Source: JANQRX01 sp963663975
GTDB lineage: Bacteria > Pseudomonadota > Alphaproteobacteria > Rhizobiales > Kaistiaceae
Assembly (NCBI GenBank): GCA_963663975.2
Contig: CAXXRA010000015.1
Location: forward strand, 1,488,001 to 1,552,000
Length of the DNA: 64,000 nt
Direction: 5' to 3'
Position 1 is the first letter of the stretch; every line of letters starts with the position of its first letter. Positions 9,243-19,003 of this stretch are shown piece after piece. Both the position numbers and the translations under genes were made by a program. The notes under the pieces were generated by a model. That model made no database searches and was not told where the DNA came from. It was given only the letters and a program-made list of their open reading frames with translations.

Positions 9243-9447
9243 ACGGCAGGCTCGCGGGATCCGGCGGCTCGCGGGGTTCCACGCTGATATTGTTCGTCTT
9301 TGCGCTCGGCTTTCCGCGGTCGGGTGGCTGGAGCACAGGGTTGAAGACTATGCAGGTTCGCGGATCGGATGGCGGTGACGCTGACCGCGGCGTCCCGGCA
9401 ATGAGCTGGCCCGGCACCACGACACGGCGCCTCTGATATCGACCCGA

Positions 9448-9745
9448 TTTCAAATGAATTGCAATTTGATGACGCGCATGGTCGATTCTGCTATGAAGGG
9501 ATCATCACACCGGGCGAGGCCCGTGTCACCCGGCGGGTGAACCCAGGACCCCCCATTTACGGGTCGATTTCGACCGTCGCCTCAAGCTTGAATTCCATGG
9601 TTCCAAGGTTACGTCAGACGCTGGATTGCTCGCCTACCGGGAGCTTGACGATGCCCTTGGCCTGACCGAGGTTGGCGGCGGTCTTTTCCAAGACAGTCGT
9701 ACCGGCAAGAACGGGCGGCATGGCATCGTTCCGGTTTCGGGGCGC
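9448..9745 (+). mobile_element. IS1380-family element fragment, transposase N-terminus
   Basis: From 9566 one frame reads DFDRRLKLEFHGSKVTSDAG, then LLAYRELDDALGLTE and DSRTGKNGRHGIVP. This is the conserved start of IS1380-family transposases. It stops abruptly near 9733-9745, where permease-derived sequence takes over. The preceding 9448-9565 is probably the left end of the element, but I cannot define a terminal repeat. Confidence 0.75.
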
Positions 9746-10096
9746 TGTCTCGAGCTTTATTCGTCGAATTTCCTGATGGGCCATTTCTGGGCGATGTTTT
9801 GGTCGTGCCTCTTCGGCCCACCTGCTATCGCATTCATCTGTTAGCCGAGTGTCTCGCTGCGCCCTGGCAACGTTCCAGCGCCGATATCTGGCAAGCGTGC
9901 TGAAGCCGGTTGTCGTTCGCTACAAGGGTCGGAAGGTGCGAACGCCGCCTTCGGTGGACCTCTATGAGTTTACGCGACGCTTGAACCCAAGCGCCATGAA
10001 CGGCAGGCTCGCGGGATCCGGCGGCTCGCGGCGATGGTTCCACGCTGATATTGTTCGTCTTTGCGCTCGGCTTTCCGCGGTCGGCCCTGGCTGGAC

Positions 10097-10213
10097 ACAC
10101 TCGGTAACTTCATGCGGACACTGGCCTTGCCGAAGGAGGTGGCACTGGTCGTTCCGACCACGCTGCGCGAGAAGCTGGTGAAGATCGGTGCCAAGGTGGT
10201 CAGCCATGGCCGT
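10097..10213 (+). mobile_element. IS1380-family element fragment, transposase C-terminus
   Basis: The frame reads LGNFMRTLALPKEVAL, then TTLREKLVKIGAKVVSHGR. This is the characteristic C-terminal block of IS1380-family transposases. The central catalytic part of the transposase, roughly 300 residues, is absent from the window. Host-derived duplicated sequence flanks the piece on both sides. Confidence 0.75.
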
Positions 10214-10281
10214 TGGCGGAGGTGGCGGACTATGCAGGTTCGCGGATCGGATGGCGGTGACGCGACCGCGGCGTCCCGGCA

Positions 10282-11340
10282 ATGAGCAGCCCGGCACCAC
10301 GACACGGCGCCTCTGATATCGAATCCTTCCTGGCCTCGGCGTTTTCCGCGCTGCAGGTACCGGAGGCCGATGCAACCGCCGTGGCGCATTTGATGGTCAC
10401 CGCCGATCTTTACGGCTACGACACCCACGGCACATTCCGCCTGCGGCAATACGTCAACCGGCTGCGCGACGGCGGCACCAACCCGACGCCGAATGTGACA
10501 ACGGCAGCGGACCACGGCGCGACCGCGGTCGTCGACGGCGACAATGGCCTCGGTCACCTGGCCATGCGGTTCGCCACCGACCTGGCCATCGAGAAGGCGG
10601 CGGACCAGGGCATCGGCTGGGTCGGGGTGTGCAACGGTAATCACGCCGGGCCGGCCTCGCTTTACGTCAAAATGCCGGTCGAACGCGACATGGTCGGTAT
10701 CTACGGTGCCGTCGGCAGCGCCAACCACGTGCCGCCGTTCGGCGGCATGGACAAGCTGCTCGGCACCAACCCGATCGCGATTGCGGTGCCCGCCGGCACC
10801 TCGCCGCCCTTTGTTCTGGACATGGCGACCACCACCGCCGCCTCGGGCAAGGTCAAGACCCTGGCGCAGCGCGGCGAGGCCATGCCCGTGGGCTGGATGG
10901 TCGGCCGCGATGGCCGGCCGCTTACCGATCCGTCGCGCCAGCAGGAGGGATTTCTCCTGCCGATCGGCGGTGCCAAGGGCTATGGCCTGGCCTTGGCCAT
11001 TGGTCTCCTCGCCGGCGCGCTGAACGGCGCCGCGTTGGGCAGGGACGTGGTCGATTTTACCAAGGACACGGTCAGCCCGACCAACACCGGTCAATTCATT
11101 GCCGCCATCTCGGTCGCCGCCTTCGCCGACGTGGCGGCCTTCAAATCAACGGTCGACGGTGTCTTCCGGTCGTTGCGCGAATCGGCGACGCTGCCCGGCC
11201 ACGAGGCGGTTCGCATTCCCGGCCAGGACCGCGACGCGACATTTGAAGACCGGTCGCAAAATGGCGTTCCGCTGCATCCGAACCTGATTGCAACCCTGTC
11301 CGAAATCGCCGAGGAGCTGGGCATCGCAAAGCTGCACTGA
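10282..11340 (+). CDS. Ldh family oxidoreductase (malate/L-lactate/ureidoglycolate dehydrogenase type)
   Basis: The 352-residue protein belongs to the Ldh_2 family of NAD(P)H-dependent 2-hydroxyacid/2-oxoacid oxidoreductases. The catalytic histidine motif YDTHGTFRLRQYV is near residue 48, followed by GHLAMRFATDLAIEKA, the GVCNGNHAGPASLYVKM segment, and the nucleotide-binding DMATTTAASGKV and GAKGYGLALAI motifs. It would interconvert a 2-hydroxy acid and its keto acid, fitting the neighbouring FAH and acyl-CoA genes. A broken copy of its first codons lies upstream at 9401-9443. The ATG at 10282 is used in both copies, but no strong ribosome-binding site is seen. Confidence 0.9.
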   Translation: MSSPAPRHGASDIESFLASAFSALQVPEADATAVAHLMVTADLYGYDTHGTFRLRQYVNRLRDGGTNPTPNVTTAADHGATAVVDGDNGLGHLAMRFATDLAIEKAADQGIGWVGVCNGNHAGPASLYVKMPVERDMVGIYGAVGSANHVPPFGGMDKLLGTNPIAIAVPAGTSPPFVLDMATTTAASGKVKTLAQRGEAMPVGWMVGRDGRPLTDPSRQQEGFLLPIGGAKGYGLALAIGLLAGALNGAALGRDVVDFTKDTVSPTNTGQFIAAISVAAFADVAAFKSTVDGVFRSLRESATLPGHEAVRIPGQDRDATFEDRSQNGVPLHPNLIATLSEIAEELGIAKLH

Positions 11341-11405
11341 GACGACACTGGCAGATCATCCAGCGGGGGCAACCCGCTTTTCCACGATTGAGGACACGAC
11401 ACGGC

Positions 11406-12092
11406 ATGAAATACGTCATTTCTCCTCCCACCCAGGTGAGCCTCCCGGTGCGCGACAGCGACGCGGCCTTTCCCGTCCACCGCATTTATTGCGTCGGTCG
11501 AAATTACGCCGCCCACGCCGTCGAGATGGGGCACGATCCGGACCGTGAGCCGCCCTTCTTCTTTCAGAAGAACCCCGACAATCTTCTGCCCGAAGGCCGT
11601 GACTTCCCCTATCCGTCCATGACCGAGGACGTTCATCACGAGATCGAACTTGCAGTGGCCCTGAAATCGGGCGGCGCCAACATCTCGATCGACAACGCGC
11701 TCGAATGCGTATTCGGCTACGGCATTTCGCTCGACATGACCCGGCGCGACCTGCAGGGCCAGATGAAGAAACTCGGCCGGCCGTGGGAGATCGGCAAGGC
11801 GTTCGAGTTTTCCGCGCCGTGCACCGAGCTGGTGCCGGCCGAGCAGATCGGCCACCCCGACAGCGGCGAAATCTGGCTCAAGGTCGACGGCGATCTTCGC
11901 CAGCGTGGCGACCTCAATCAGATGATCTGGAAAGTACCGGAGATGATCTCCTACCTGTCGGAGCTGTTCACCCTGCAGGCCGGCGACATCATCCTGACCG
12001 GCACGCCGTCCGGTGTCGGACCGGTCCAGCGCGGCAACACGATGCACGGCCACGTCGACGGCGTCGGCGACCTCAACGTGTCGGTGGTCTGA
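11406..12092 (+). CDS. FAH-family hydrolase, fumarylpyruvate-hydrolase-like
   Basis: This shorter FAH-family protein (228 residues) lacks the N-terminal lid. It begins near the catalytic core with YCVGRNYAAHAVEMGHDP, a hallmark of the fumarylpyruvate/acylpyruvate hydrolase branch. Metal-binding residues are in DVHHEIELAVAL and ISLDMTRRDLQ, and the signature DIILTGTPSGVGPV is present. In known pathways such enzymes release pyruvate in the last step of gentisate-type ring cleavage; here that role is inferred. It follows the Ldh-type gene by 65 bp and is likely co-transcribed with it and with the ligase gene. Confidence 0.9.
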   Translation: MKYVISPPTQVSLPVRDSDAAFPVHRIYCVGRNYAAHAVEMGHDPDREPPFFFQKNPDNLLPEGRDFPYPSMTEDVHHEIELAVALKSGGANISIDNALECVFGYGISLDMTRRDLQGQMKKLGRPWEIGKAFEFSAPCTELVPAEQIGHPDSGEIWLKVDGDLRQRGDLNQMIWKVPEMISYLSELFTLQAGDIILTGTPSGVGPVQRGNTMHGHVDGVGDLNVSVV

Positions 12093-12144
12093 CGCCGCTC
12101 CCGGCGACAGGCTGGCAATCGAAGTGCGAAAGAGAACGAGCCCC

Positions 12145-13178
12145 TTGAAGACGATCCCAGACATCATCGTCGGGCCGGCCGCCGATCGGCCGGCAATCGG
12201 CGCGCCGGACCGCTCCAGCCTGACCTATGGCGGTTTGGACGAGCTGGCCCGACGGACGACCGCGGCCCTGAACGGTTGTGGCATCGGACGCGGCAACCGG
12301 GTGGCCATCGTCCTGCCCAACGGCCCGGAAATGGCCGCCGCCTTCCTGTCGATCGGCGCCGGAGCCTCGGCGGCACCGCTCAATCCGGCGCACAAGAAAG
12401 ACGAGTTCGCGTTCTATCTCGACGACTTCGGCACCAGCGCGCTTGTGGTCGAGGCCGGCAGTCAGTCGCCGGCGGTGGCAGCCGCGGGCGAGCTCGGCAT
12501 CCCGGTCCTGTCGATCGCGTGGTCGGCCTCGGAGCCGGCTGGAAGCTTCCGCTTCGCCGATACCGCGCCGGCCGGAACGGCTGAGCGATCCGGACCTTCG
12601 CAGGAGTCCGACGAGGGCTGGTCCTTCACACTTCGGGCACGACCTCGCGACCGAAGGTCGTGCCGCTCGGCAACGGCAATCTCGCCGCCTCCGCCCATCA
12701 CATCCGCCAGACGCTGGGGCTCACCCCGGACGATGTCGGGCTCAACATCATGCCGCTTTTCCACATTCACGGGCTGATCGCCTCGTTGTTGTCGTCGATG
12801 TCGGCCGGCGCCCCTGTCGTGTGCACGCCGGGCTTCAACGCACTGAAGTTCTTCCAGTGGTTCAGCGCAGCCGGGCCGACCTGGTACACCGCCGTGCCGA
12901 CCATGCATCAGGCGATCCTCGGCCGGGCCGGGCGCAATCAGGAGGCGGTTGCCGGGTCACGCTTGCTGCCCCACGACAAGCTCGGCGAAGAGGTGGCGGC
13001 GGTGGTCGTGTTCAAACAGGACCAGTTGGCCGACGCCGCCGAAATCCGCGCCTTCGCCGGCGAGCGCCTGGCGACCTTCAAGGTGCCGAGCAAGATCATC
13101 GTGCGCGACGAGATTCCCAAGGGGGCAACGGGCACACTGCAGCGGATCGTACTGGCCGAGAAACTCGGCCTGGTGTGA
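12145..13178 (+). pseudogene. AMP-dependent acyl-CoA synthetase, frameshifted and centrally deleted
   Basis: The TTG at 12145 opens a frame matching the N-terminus of oxalyl-CoA-synthetase-like ligases (LTYGGLDELARRTTAALN, RVAIVLPNGPEMAAAFL, PLNPAHKKDEF). A one-base loss near 12615 moves the P-loop LVLHTSGTTSRPKVVPLGNG into another frame, which continues through NIMPLFHIHGL and YTAVPTMHQAIL. The sequence then jumps from GRNQEAV to the C-terminal LPHDKLGEEVAAVVV and VPSKIIVRDEIPKGATGTLQ. About 150-200 central residues, including the adenylate-binding YGMTE region, are missing. No active enzyme can be made from this sequence. Confidence 0.85.
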
Positions 13179-14161
13179 TGCCGCGGATCGCGATCTACGG
13201 CGCCGGTGCCATTGGCGGCTATCTCGGCGCTAAACTGGCGACCACCGATGCCGAGGTTTCGCTGATCGCCCGCGGGCCCCATCTGGAAGCGATCCGCACC
13301 AACGGGCTGACCCTGATTGAGGACGGCAAACGCCAAACGTTCGAACTCACCGCCACCGACGACACCAGCGAACTCGGTCGTCAGGACCTCGTGTTCGTCA
13401 CTTTAAAGGCTCATTCGATTCCGGCCGGGGTCGAGCCGCTGCGCTGTCTGCTCGGCCCCGACACCGCCGTGGTGTTCGCGGTCAATGGCGCGCCGTGGTG
13501 GTACTTTCACGGGCTTGACGGCCCCTATTCCGGCCACCGGCTGGAAACGGTCGACCCGGGCGGGGTGATCTGGTCCGGCATCGGTCCGCAACGGGCGATC
13601 GGCTGCGTCGTCTACCCGGCAGCCGAAGTCACCGAGCCGGGGGTGGTGAGCCATCGCTCCGGCGACCGGTTCTCGCTCGGCGAGCCCACCGGGGAGCGAA
13701 GCGAAAGGGTCGAGGCGCTGTCGCGTCTGTTGATCGCCGCCGGCCTCAAGGCACCGATCCGGCCGCGGATTCGCGATGAGATCTGGGTCAAGCTGTGGGG
13801 CAACGCCTCGTTCAATCCGGTCAGCGCGCTGACCGGAGCAACGCTTGCCGAGATCGGCCGCGACCCCGATACGCGGACGCTCATTGGCCGCCTGATGGCC
13901 GAAATCCAGGCCGTCGGCGAGGCGCTGGATGTTCGCTTCAAGGTCGATATCGACAAGCGCATCGATGGCGCCGTCGCGGTCGGCGAACACAAGACCAGCA
14001 TGCTCCAGGATCTGGAAAAGGGCCGGCCGATGGAGATCGACGCGCTGATCGGCGCGGTCCAGGAGCTCGGCGTTCTGGTCGGCGAGCCGACGCCGACGCT
14101 CGATACCGTGCTGGCCCTGGTCAAACAGCGCGCCCGCCTGGCAGGATGCTACCCGAGCTGA
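13178..14161 (+). CDS. Ketopantoate reductase (PanE/ApbA)-family protein
   Basis: The 327-residue protein starts with an N-terminal NADP-binding fold (IAIYGAGAIGGYLGAKLA). It has the family motif LVFVTLKAHSIPAG, a VNGAPWWYF segment typical of the branch sometimes found in catabolic clusters, and the helical C-terminal domain with EIWVKLWGNASFNPVSALTGAT and HKTSMLQDLEKGRPMEIDAL (lysine and serine of the active site). True PanE reduces 2-dehydropantoate. Here the context suggests reduction of another branched 2-oxo acid, so I avoid the panE name. Its ATG overlaps the ligase stop (GTGATG), implying translational coupling. Confidence 0.88.
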   Translation: MPRIAIYGAGAIGGYLGAKLATTDAEVSLIARGPHLEAIRTNGLTLIEDGKRQTFELTATDDTSELGRQDLVFVTLKAHSIPAGVEPLRCLLGPDTAVVFAVNGAPWWYFHGLDGPYSGHRLETVDPGGVIWSGIGPQRAIGCVVYPAAEVTEPGVVSHRSGDRFSLGEPTGERSERVEALSRLLIAAGLKAPIRPRIRDEIWVKLWGNASFNPVSALTGATLAEIGRDPDTRTLIGRLMAEIQAVGEALDVRFKVDIDKRIDGAVAVGEHKTSMLQDLEKGRPMEIDALIGAVQELGVLVGEPTPTLDTVLALVKQRARLAGCYPS

Positions 14162-14313
14162 GGCGGGCGCCGCGCGAGCAAGGCGGTCGGTGGCGTGTTT
14201 CCGGCTGATGCAAAAAAGCCGTGTCTTCACGCCCGCATCACCACGTGAGGGTCGCACAGGCCCTTTCACCGAACGGAGGGCAACCAGTCAGTCTTTGATC
14301 GACGGCGCTCGGC

Positions 14314-14352
14314 TTGACTCCACCAATTATGAATTCATAATTCATAATTCAT
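14314..14352 (+). promoter_or_regulatory. Sigma-70-like promoter overlapped by an 18-bp perfect palindrome
   Basis: A TTGACT -35 box (14314-14319) is followed after 16 bases by CATAAT (14336-14341). The perfect palindrome AATTATGAATTCATAATT (14325-14342) covers the spacer and the -10 box. From 14332 the heptamer AATTCAT occurs three times in tandem. Such an AT-rich dyad in GC-rich DNA is a strong operator candidate for the FCD/GntR regulator encoded at the end of this operon. The first codon (TTG 14375) lies 33 bp beyond it, with GGGAG in between. Confidence 0.55.
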
Positions 14353-14374
14353 CTGAACTCGACGGGAGCACGTC

Positions 14375-17357
14375 TTGGCAACAAGGCTGAAGGCTGCACG
14401 CGACGGCCCGGACTGGCAACGCCGGCTTGCCGAGGCGGTGGCCGGCGAGGTCGCGTTCGACCCCTTCACGCTCGGCCGTTACGCCACCGACGCCTCGTCC
14501 TATCAGATCATGCCGGCGGCAGTGGTGATCGCCAGGGACGCCGAGGACGTGCACGCAACCCTCGCCGTCGCTCGCGAGGCGGGCGTTTCCGTGACGCCGC
14601 GCGGCGCCGGCACGTCGCAGTGCGGCCAGACCGTCAATGACGGGATCATCGTCGACACCACGCGGCACATGAACAACATCGTCTCGGTCGACGCCGAGGC
14701 TGAGCGTTGCGTGGTCGAGCCGGGCGTCGTTCTGGACGAACTCAACCGCGCGCTGGCGCCGACCGGGTTATGGTTTCCGGTCGACATCTCGACCTCGTCG
14801 CGCGCCACCATCGGCGGCATGGCCGGCAACAATGCCTGCGGCGGCCGTTCGCTGCGCTACGGCACCATGCGCGACAATGTCGAAGCCATCGACGCCGTTC
14901 TTGCCGACGGCACCGCGCTCCGCTTCGGCGAGGTCGAGCCCGGCACGTTGAGGGACTCCGGTGAGGGGCCGGTTCTGGCGCGCGACCTACTGGCGATCGG
15001 CAAACGCGAGGCCGACGAAGTGGCAAAGCGGTTTCCAAAGGTCCAGCGTCGCGTCGGCGGCTATAATCTCGATGCCCTGGCGCCGGCCGGCTCCAACAAT
15101 CTCGCCCATTTGCTGGTCGGCTCGGAGGGAACGCTGGCATTCTCGACGAACATCGAGCTCCGTCTGGCGACGCGGATCGGGCCGAAGGTCATGGGGGTGT
15201 GCCATTTCGGTTCGTTCCACGCAGCCGTCGACGCCGCCCGCCACCTGGTCGGGCTCGGCCCGATTGCGCTTGAACTGATCGACCGCACCATGATCGCGCT
15301 GGGACGCGACATTCCCTTGTACCGGGACACCATCAACCGCATCGTGCGCGGCGATCCGGCGGCACTTCTGATCGCCGAATTCGCCGAGGATGAACACGAA
15401 AACCGCCGCCGTCTCAAAGCCCTCGCCGAGCGCATGGACGAACTCGGCATCGCCTGGGATCACAGCGGCGACCATTGGGGCGGGGTCGTGCCCCTGATCG
15501 AACCTGAAACCCAGGCCGCACTGACCGAGGTCCGCAAAAGCGGGCTCAACATCATGATGTCGATGAAGGAGCAGGGAAAGCCGGTCTCCTTCGTCGAGGA
15601 TTGCGCCGTCCCGCTGGAACATCTGGCGGAGTATACGGAACGATTGACCGCCCTGTTCGAGAAGCATGGCACCACCGGGACCTGGTACGCCCACGCCGCC
15701 GTCGGTTGCCTGCACGTCCGGCCGATTCTCAATCTCAAGCTCGAGCACGACCTCAAGGCGGTGCGGGCGATCGCCGAGGAAGCGTTTGCGCTGGTGCGCG
15801 ACTACAAAGGCTCGCATTCGGGGTGAGCACGGCGACGGCATCGTCCGGTCGGAATTTCACGAGTTCATGTTCGGACCGCGAATCGTGCGCGCCTTCGAGG
15901 CGGTCAAAGACCGCGTCGATCCCGATGGTGTCCTCAACCCCGGGAAAATCGTGCGGGCGCCGCGGATGGACGACCGCCGGCTGCTGCGCTACGGGCCCCA
16001 CTATCGGGAATCGGACACCAAAACGGTGCTCGACTGGTCCGCCTGGCCGGGCCCGGACGGCGGTTTCCAGGCTGCCGTCGAGATGTGCAACAACAACGGC
16101 GCCTGCCGCAAGTTTGCCGGCGGGGTGATGTGCCCGTCATGGCGGGTCACGCGCGACGAAAAGCACCTGGTGCGCGGCCGGGCCAATACTTTGCGGCTGG
16201 CACTGTCCGGTCAGCTCGGACCCGACGCCATGGCCTCCGACGCCATGGCCGATGTGATGGAACTGTGCGTGTCGTGCAAGGCCTGCCGCCGCGAGTGCCC
16301 GACCGGCGTCGATATGGCGCGCATGAAGATCGAGGTGCTGGCGGCCCGTTCGGCCCGACGCGGCCTGTCGCTGCGGGACCGGATCTTTGGCCATTTTCCA
16401 CGCATTGCGCCACTCATGGCGCGCGCCCCCTGGCTATCGCGTCTGCCGAACCGCATCCCCGGCCTGCCACGACTGATCGAAGCCGGGTTGGGATTATCGT
16501 CGCGGCGATCCCTGCCCGAATGGTCGGGCCGACCCTTCACCGAGGAGAAGGCCGCCGGCCCGGAAGGCGGCCCGCCGGTGGCGCTGTTTGCCGACACCTT
16601 CAACCGCTGGATCGAGCCCGACATCCTCCGCGACGCGGTTCGTGTGTTGGCCGCAGCCGGCCACCGGGTGGTTTTTCCGGCGCCAGCCGACAAGTCCGGA
16701 CGAGCGCTGTGCTGCGGCCGGACCTATCTGTCGGTCGGTCGGGTCGACCTCGCCCGCCTGGAGATGGAACGAACCGCGGCGGTTTTCGCCCGGCTCACCG
16801 ATGACGGCATCCCGATTGTCGGGCTGGAACCGAGCTGCCTGCTGACCTTTCGCGACGAGTTGGCCGCACTTCTGCCGGGCGAAATTTCCGACGAGGTGGC
16901 CGCCAACACCTTCCTGCTCGAGGAATTCCTCGTCCGGCGGCGCGCCGACGCACTGCCTCACCTGCCGCTCGGCGCCATCGCCGCACAAGCCCATGTCCAC
17001 GGACACTGCCACCAGAAATCCTTCGGCGTCTTCGGTGCCACCACCGATGTTCTGGCAAAGATCCCGGGGCTCGAGGTCACGGCAGTCGAGTCCGGCTGCT
17101 GCGGCATGGCCGGCGCCTTCGGCTATCAGGCCGAGACCTACGATGTGTCTATGGCGATGGCGGAGATCGCGCTGCTGCCCGCCATCCGCACGGCGCCCGA
17201 CGGCGCCTTGATCGTCGCGGCCGGAACCTCGTGCCGCCACCAGATCCGCGACGGCACCGGGCGCACCGGCCGCACCGGCCGCACCGTCCTTCATCCGGCG
17301 CAGGTGCTCGCCCTGTCGATCGATGCCGCGGCCGCGGAAGCCGGCGAAACGCCATGA
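14375..17357 (+). pseudogene. Fused FAD-binding/Fe-S oxidoreductase (GlcD-GlcF or D-lactate dehydrogenase-like), one frameshift
   Basis: Two frames together make a protein of about 993 residues, the usual size for such fusions. The first frame (14375-15826) carries the FAD-binding PCMH fold (TPRGAGTSQCGQTVNDG, GMAGNNACGG, LLVGSEGTLAFST) and most of the FAD-oxidase C-terminal domain. The second carries its end (GEHGDGIVRSEFHEFMFGPR), two Fe-S motifs (CNNNGACRK...CPSW and CVSCKACRRECP) and two CCG domains (CCGRTYLSVG, SGCCGMAGAFG). The break is one extra G at about 15822 in a GGGG run: SHSG should continue into EHGDGI. It probably oxidises a 2-hydroxy acid and passes electrons to the membrane. 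The error looks homopolymeric, so the gene may be intact in reality. Confidence 0.85.
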
Positions 17358-18034
17358 CCCGCACCGTTCGCTCCCAGGCCATCGCGCGCACGCCGTTGCA
17401 CCTGCAATTGGTGGAATTGCTGCGCGATCTGATCATCTCGGGCGAGCTCGCCCCCGGTGCCAAAATCCAGGAGACGGTACTGTGCGAGCGGTTTGGCGTG
17501 TCGCGCACGCCGTTGCGCGAAGCGCTGAAGGTGCTGGCATCGGAGGAGGTCGTGGTCCTGACCCCCCATCACGGCGCCGCCGTCGCCACCCACTCGATCG
17601 ACCAATTGCGTGATGCCTTCGATGTGATCGGCGCGCTCGAAGCGCTCGCCGGCGAACTTGCGGTACAGCGGATCAGCAACGCCGAGATTGCCGCGATCGC
17701 CAGGCTGCACGAGCGTATGGTCCGCCATTTCGAGGCCGGCAGGCACCGCCCCTATTTTGAGGTCAACCGCCAGATTCACGACGCGATATTCGCCGCGACA
17801 CGGAACCGCACGCTCCAGGACCAGTACCGCCTGCTCTCGGCCCGGATGATGTCGGCGCGCTATCTCGCTCCCATGTCGCCCGACCGCTGGCGCCAGGCGA
17901 TCACCGACCACGACAAGATCCTGGCGGCGCTCCAGCACAGGAACGGCACCGCACTGGCAAGGGTGCTGAAGCGCCATCTGGCGCACAAATTCGAAACCGT
18001 CCGCGCGTGGCTGGAACGGGAGGCGGGGGCGTGA
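17354..18034 (+). CDS. FCD-domain GntR-family transcriptional regulator
   Basis: The 226-residue protein has an N-terminal winged helix (PGAKIQETVLCERFGVSRTPLREALKVLASE) and a C-terminal FCD domain with the metal/ligand motif VNRQIHDAIFAATRN, a preceding DVIGALEALAGELA helix, and DHDKILAALQ. Its ATG lies inside the last codons of the oxidoreductase gene, so it is part of that operon and likely controls it. The palindrome over the promoter at 14325-14342 is the obvious candidate binding site. The effector is probably the hydroxy acid substrate or its product, by analogy with LldR/GlcC; this is inference. Confidence 0.92.
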   Translation: MTRTVRSQAIARTPLHLQLVELLRDLIISGELAPGAKIQETVLCERFGVSRTPLREALKVLASEEVVVLTPHHGAAVATHSIDQLRDAFDVIGALEALAGELAVQRISNAEIAAIARLHERMVRHFEAGRHRPYFEVNRQIHDAIFAATRNRTLQDQYRLLSARMMSARYLAPMSPDRWRQAITDHDKILAALQHRNGTALARVLKRHLAHKFETVRAWLEREAGA

Positions 18035-18138
18035 CAGAGTGCGGTTCAGCCCTACCCGCCGCTCGGACAAGCCCTCACGATCAGCGGTGCGAATGTTGAT
18101 CGCCGGTCAGTCGGTATCTGGCGAGGCCAGGAGGAGAC

Positions 18139-18855
18139 ATGGACAAGACCGAACACGGATGGACCGTCATCGACGAGACCGCCAGCGTGTTGGCCAAGGC
18201 CTATTATTTTTCGGCCCTGCCGGGAGAGGCGAACAGCCTGGCCGTTGGCCTGGGCGATGGCGGCCTGATGGTCGTCGGACCCGAAATTGACCCCTCCGAT
18301 GGCGTTGTGTCGGATCTGGCGCCCTACGGCTCCGTCACCGCTCTGGTCGCGCCCAACGGCTTTCATTTCAGGGGATTGAAACCCTGGCAGCAGCGCTTTC
18401 CGTCTGCGCGGGTGTTCGCACCGGAAGTCGGACGCGCTCGAATCTCCAAAAAGGTGGACGGCCTGGCGGAACCGGAGTCCATTGGGTCCCTGAGGGACCT
18501 TCTGCCGGCGCATGTATCCGTCCTCGACATGCCCAACACCAAGGCCGGCGAATTGATGATTTTCATCCAGACGGATTCAGGGCGGGTGTTCTACGGCTCG
18601 CACCTGATCACCAACCTCGAAAAAGCCCCCAATCCGATCGTCAAACTGCTGTGGCGGATCAGCCGCAGCGGTCCCGGTTTCAGCGTCAACCGGCTCGCCG
18701 CCATGGCGAGCTTCAACGACAGGAAGGCGGTCAGGGCTTACGTTCTCGACCAGCTGAGAGAGCGGCCGCCGGCGGTTTTCGTGCCGCCGCACGGCGACCT
18801 TGTCGAAGGGGCGGATGTTGCCGATCGACTGACGCGTCTGGTCGAGGGATGGTAG
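18139..18855 (+). CDS. DUF4336-like metallo-hydrolase-fold protein
   Basis: The 238-residue protein looks like the DUF4336 family, which is related to metallo-beta-lactamase folds but lacks the HxHxDH motif. Recognisable features are the early GEANSLAVGLGDGGLMVVGPE strand pair, the VAPNGFHFRGLKPWQQRFPSARVFAPE segment, and a terminal VFVPPHGDLVE with a lone PHGD. The biochemical activity of the family is unknown. A GGAGGAG-type ribosome-binding site (GCCAGGAGGAGAC) precedes the ATG. It stands alone between the FCD regulator and the antiporter gene. Confidence 0.75.
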   Translation: MDKTEHGWTVIDETASVLAKAYYFSALPGEANSLAVGLGDGGLMVVGPEIDPSDGVVSDLAPYGSVTALVAPNGFHFRGLKPWQQRFPSARVFAPEVGRARISKKVDGLAEPESIGSLRDLLPAHVSVLDMPNTKAGELMIFIQTDSGRVFYGSHLITNLEKAPNPIVKLLWRISRSGPGFSVNRLAAMASFNDRKAVRAYVLDQLRERPPAVFVPPHGDLVEGADVADRLTRLVEGW

Positions 18856-19003
18856 TGCCGTCCGGGTCGGCCACTCTTATGCGCACCGACCAGAAAGTCC
18901 CGACACTTCCAGCATCGATGCGCCCTTGCGGCCACGGGCACCGCGTCGGACGGTGGCGGTCACCCGCCGAGCCAAGCGGCGTTGCTGCAACGGACGGAAG
19001 CCC

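Larger units (their letters stand above)
9106..10321 (+). repeat. Scrambled mosaic of duplicated segments
   Basis: Three local segments occur twice here in altered order. The permease 3' end (about 9106-9195) recurs with several indels at 9754-9850. The stretch beginning ATGAACGGCAGGCTCGCGGG (9240-9325) recurs at 9997-10080. The stretch from CTATGCAGGTTCGCGGATCG to CTCTGATATCGA (9347-9443, including the dehydrogenase start) recurs at 10232-10321. IS1380-type transposase pieces lie between the copies. A further piece at 9850-9995, encoding LASVLKPVVVRYKGRKVRTP, is unrecognised. No intact gene lies between 9243 and 10281. Confidence 0.8.

Noticed and set aside
17250..17285. GGGCGCACCGGCCGCACCGG repeats
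   Set aside because: These are short GC-rich codon repeats (TGRTGRTGR) inside the oxidoreductase C-terminus, not a mobile or CRISPR repeat.
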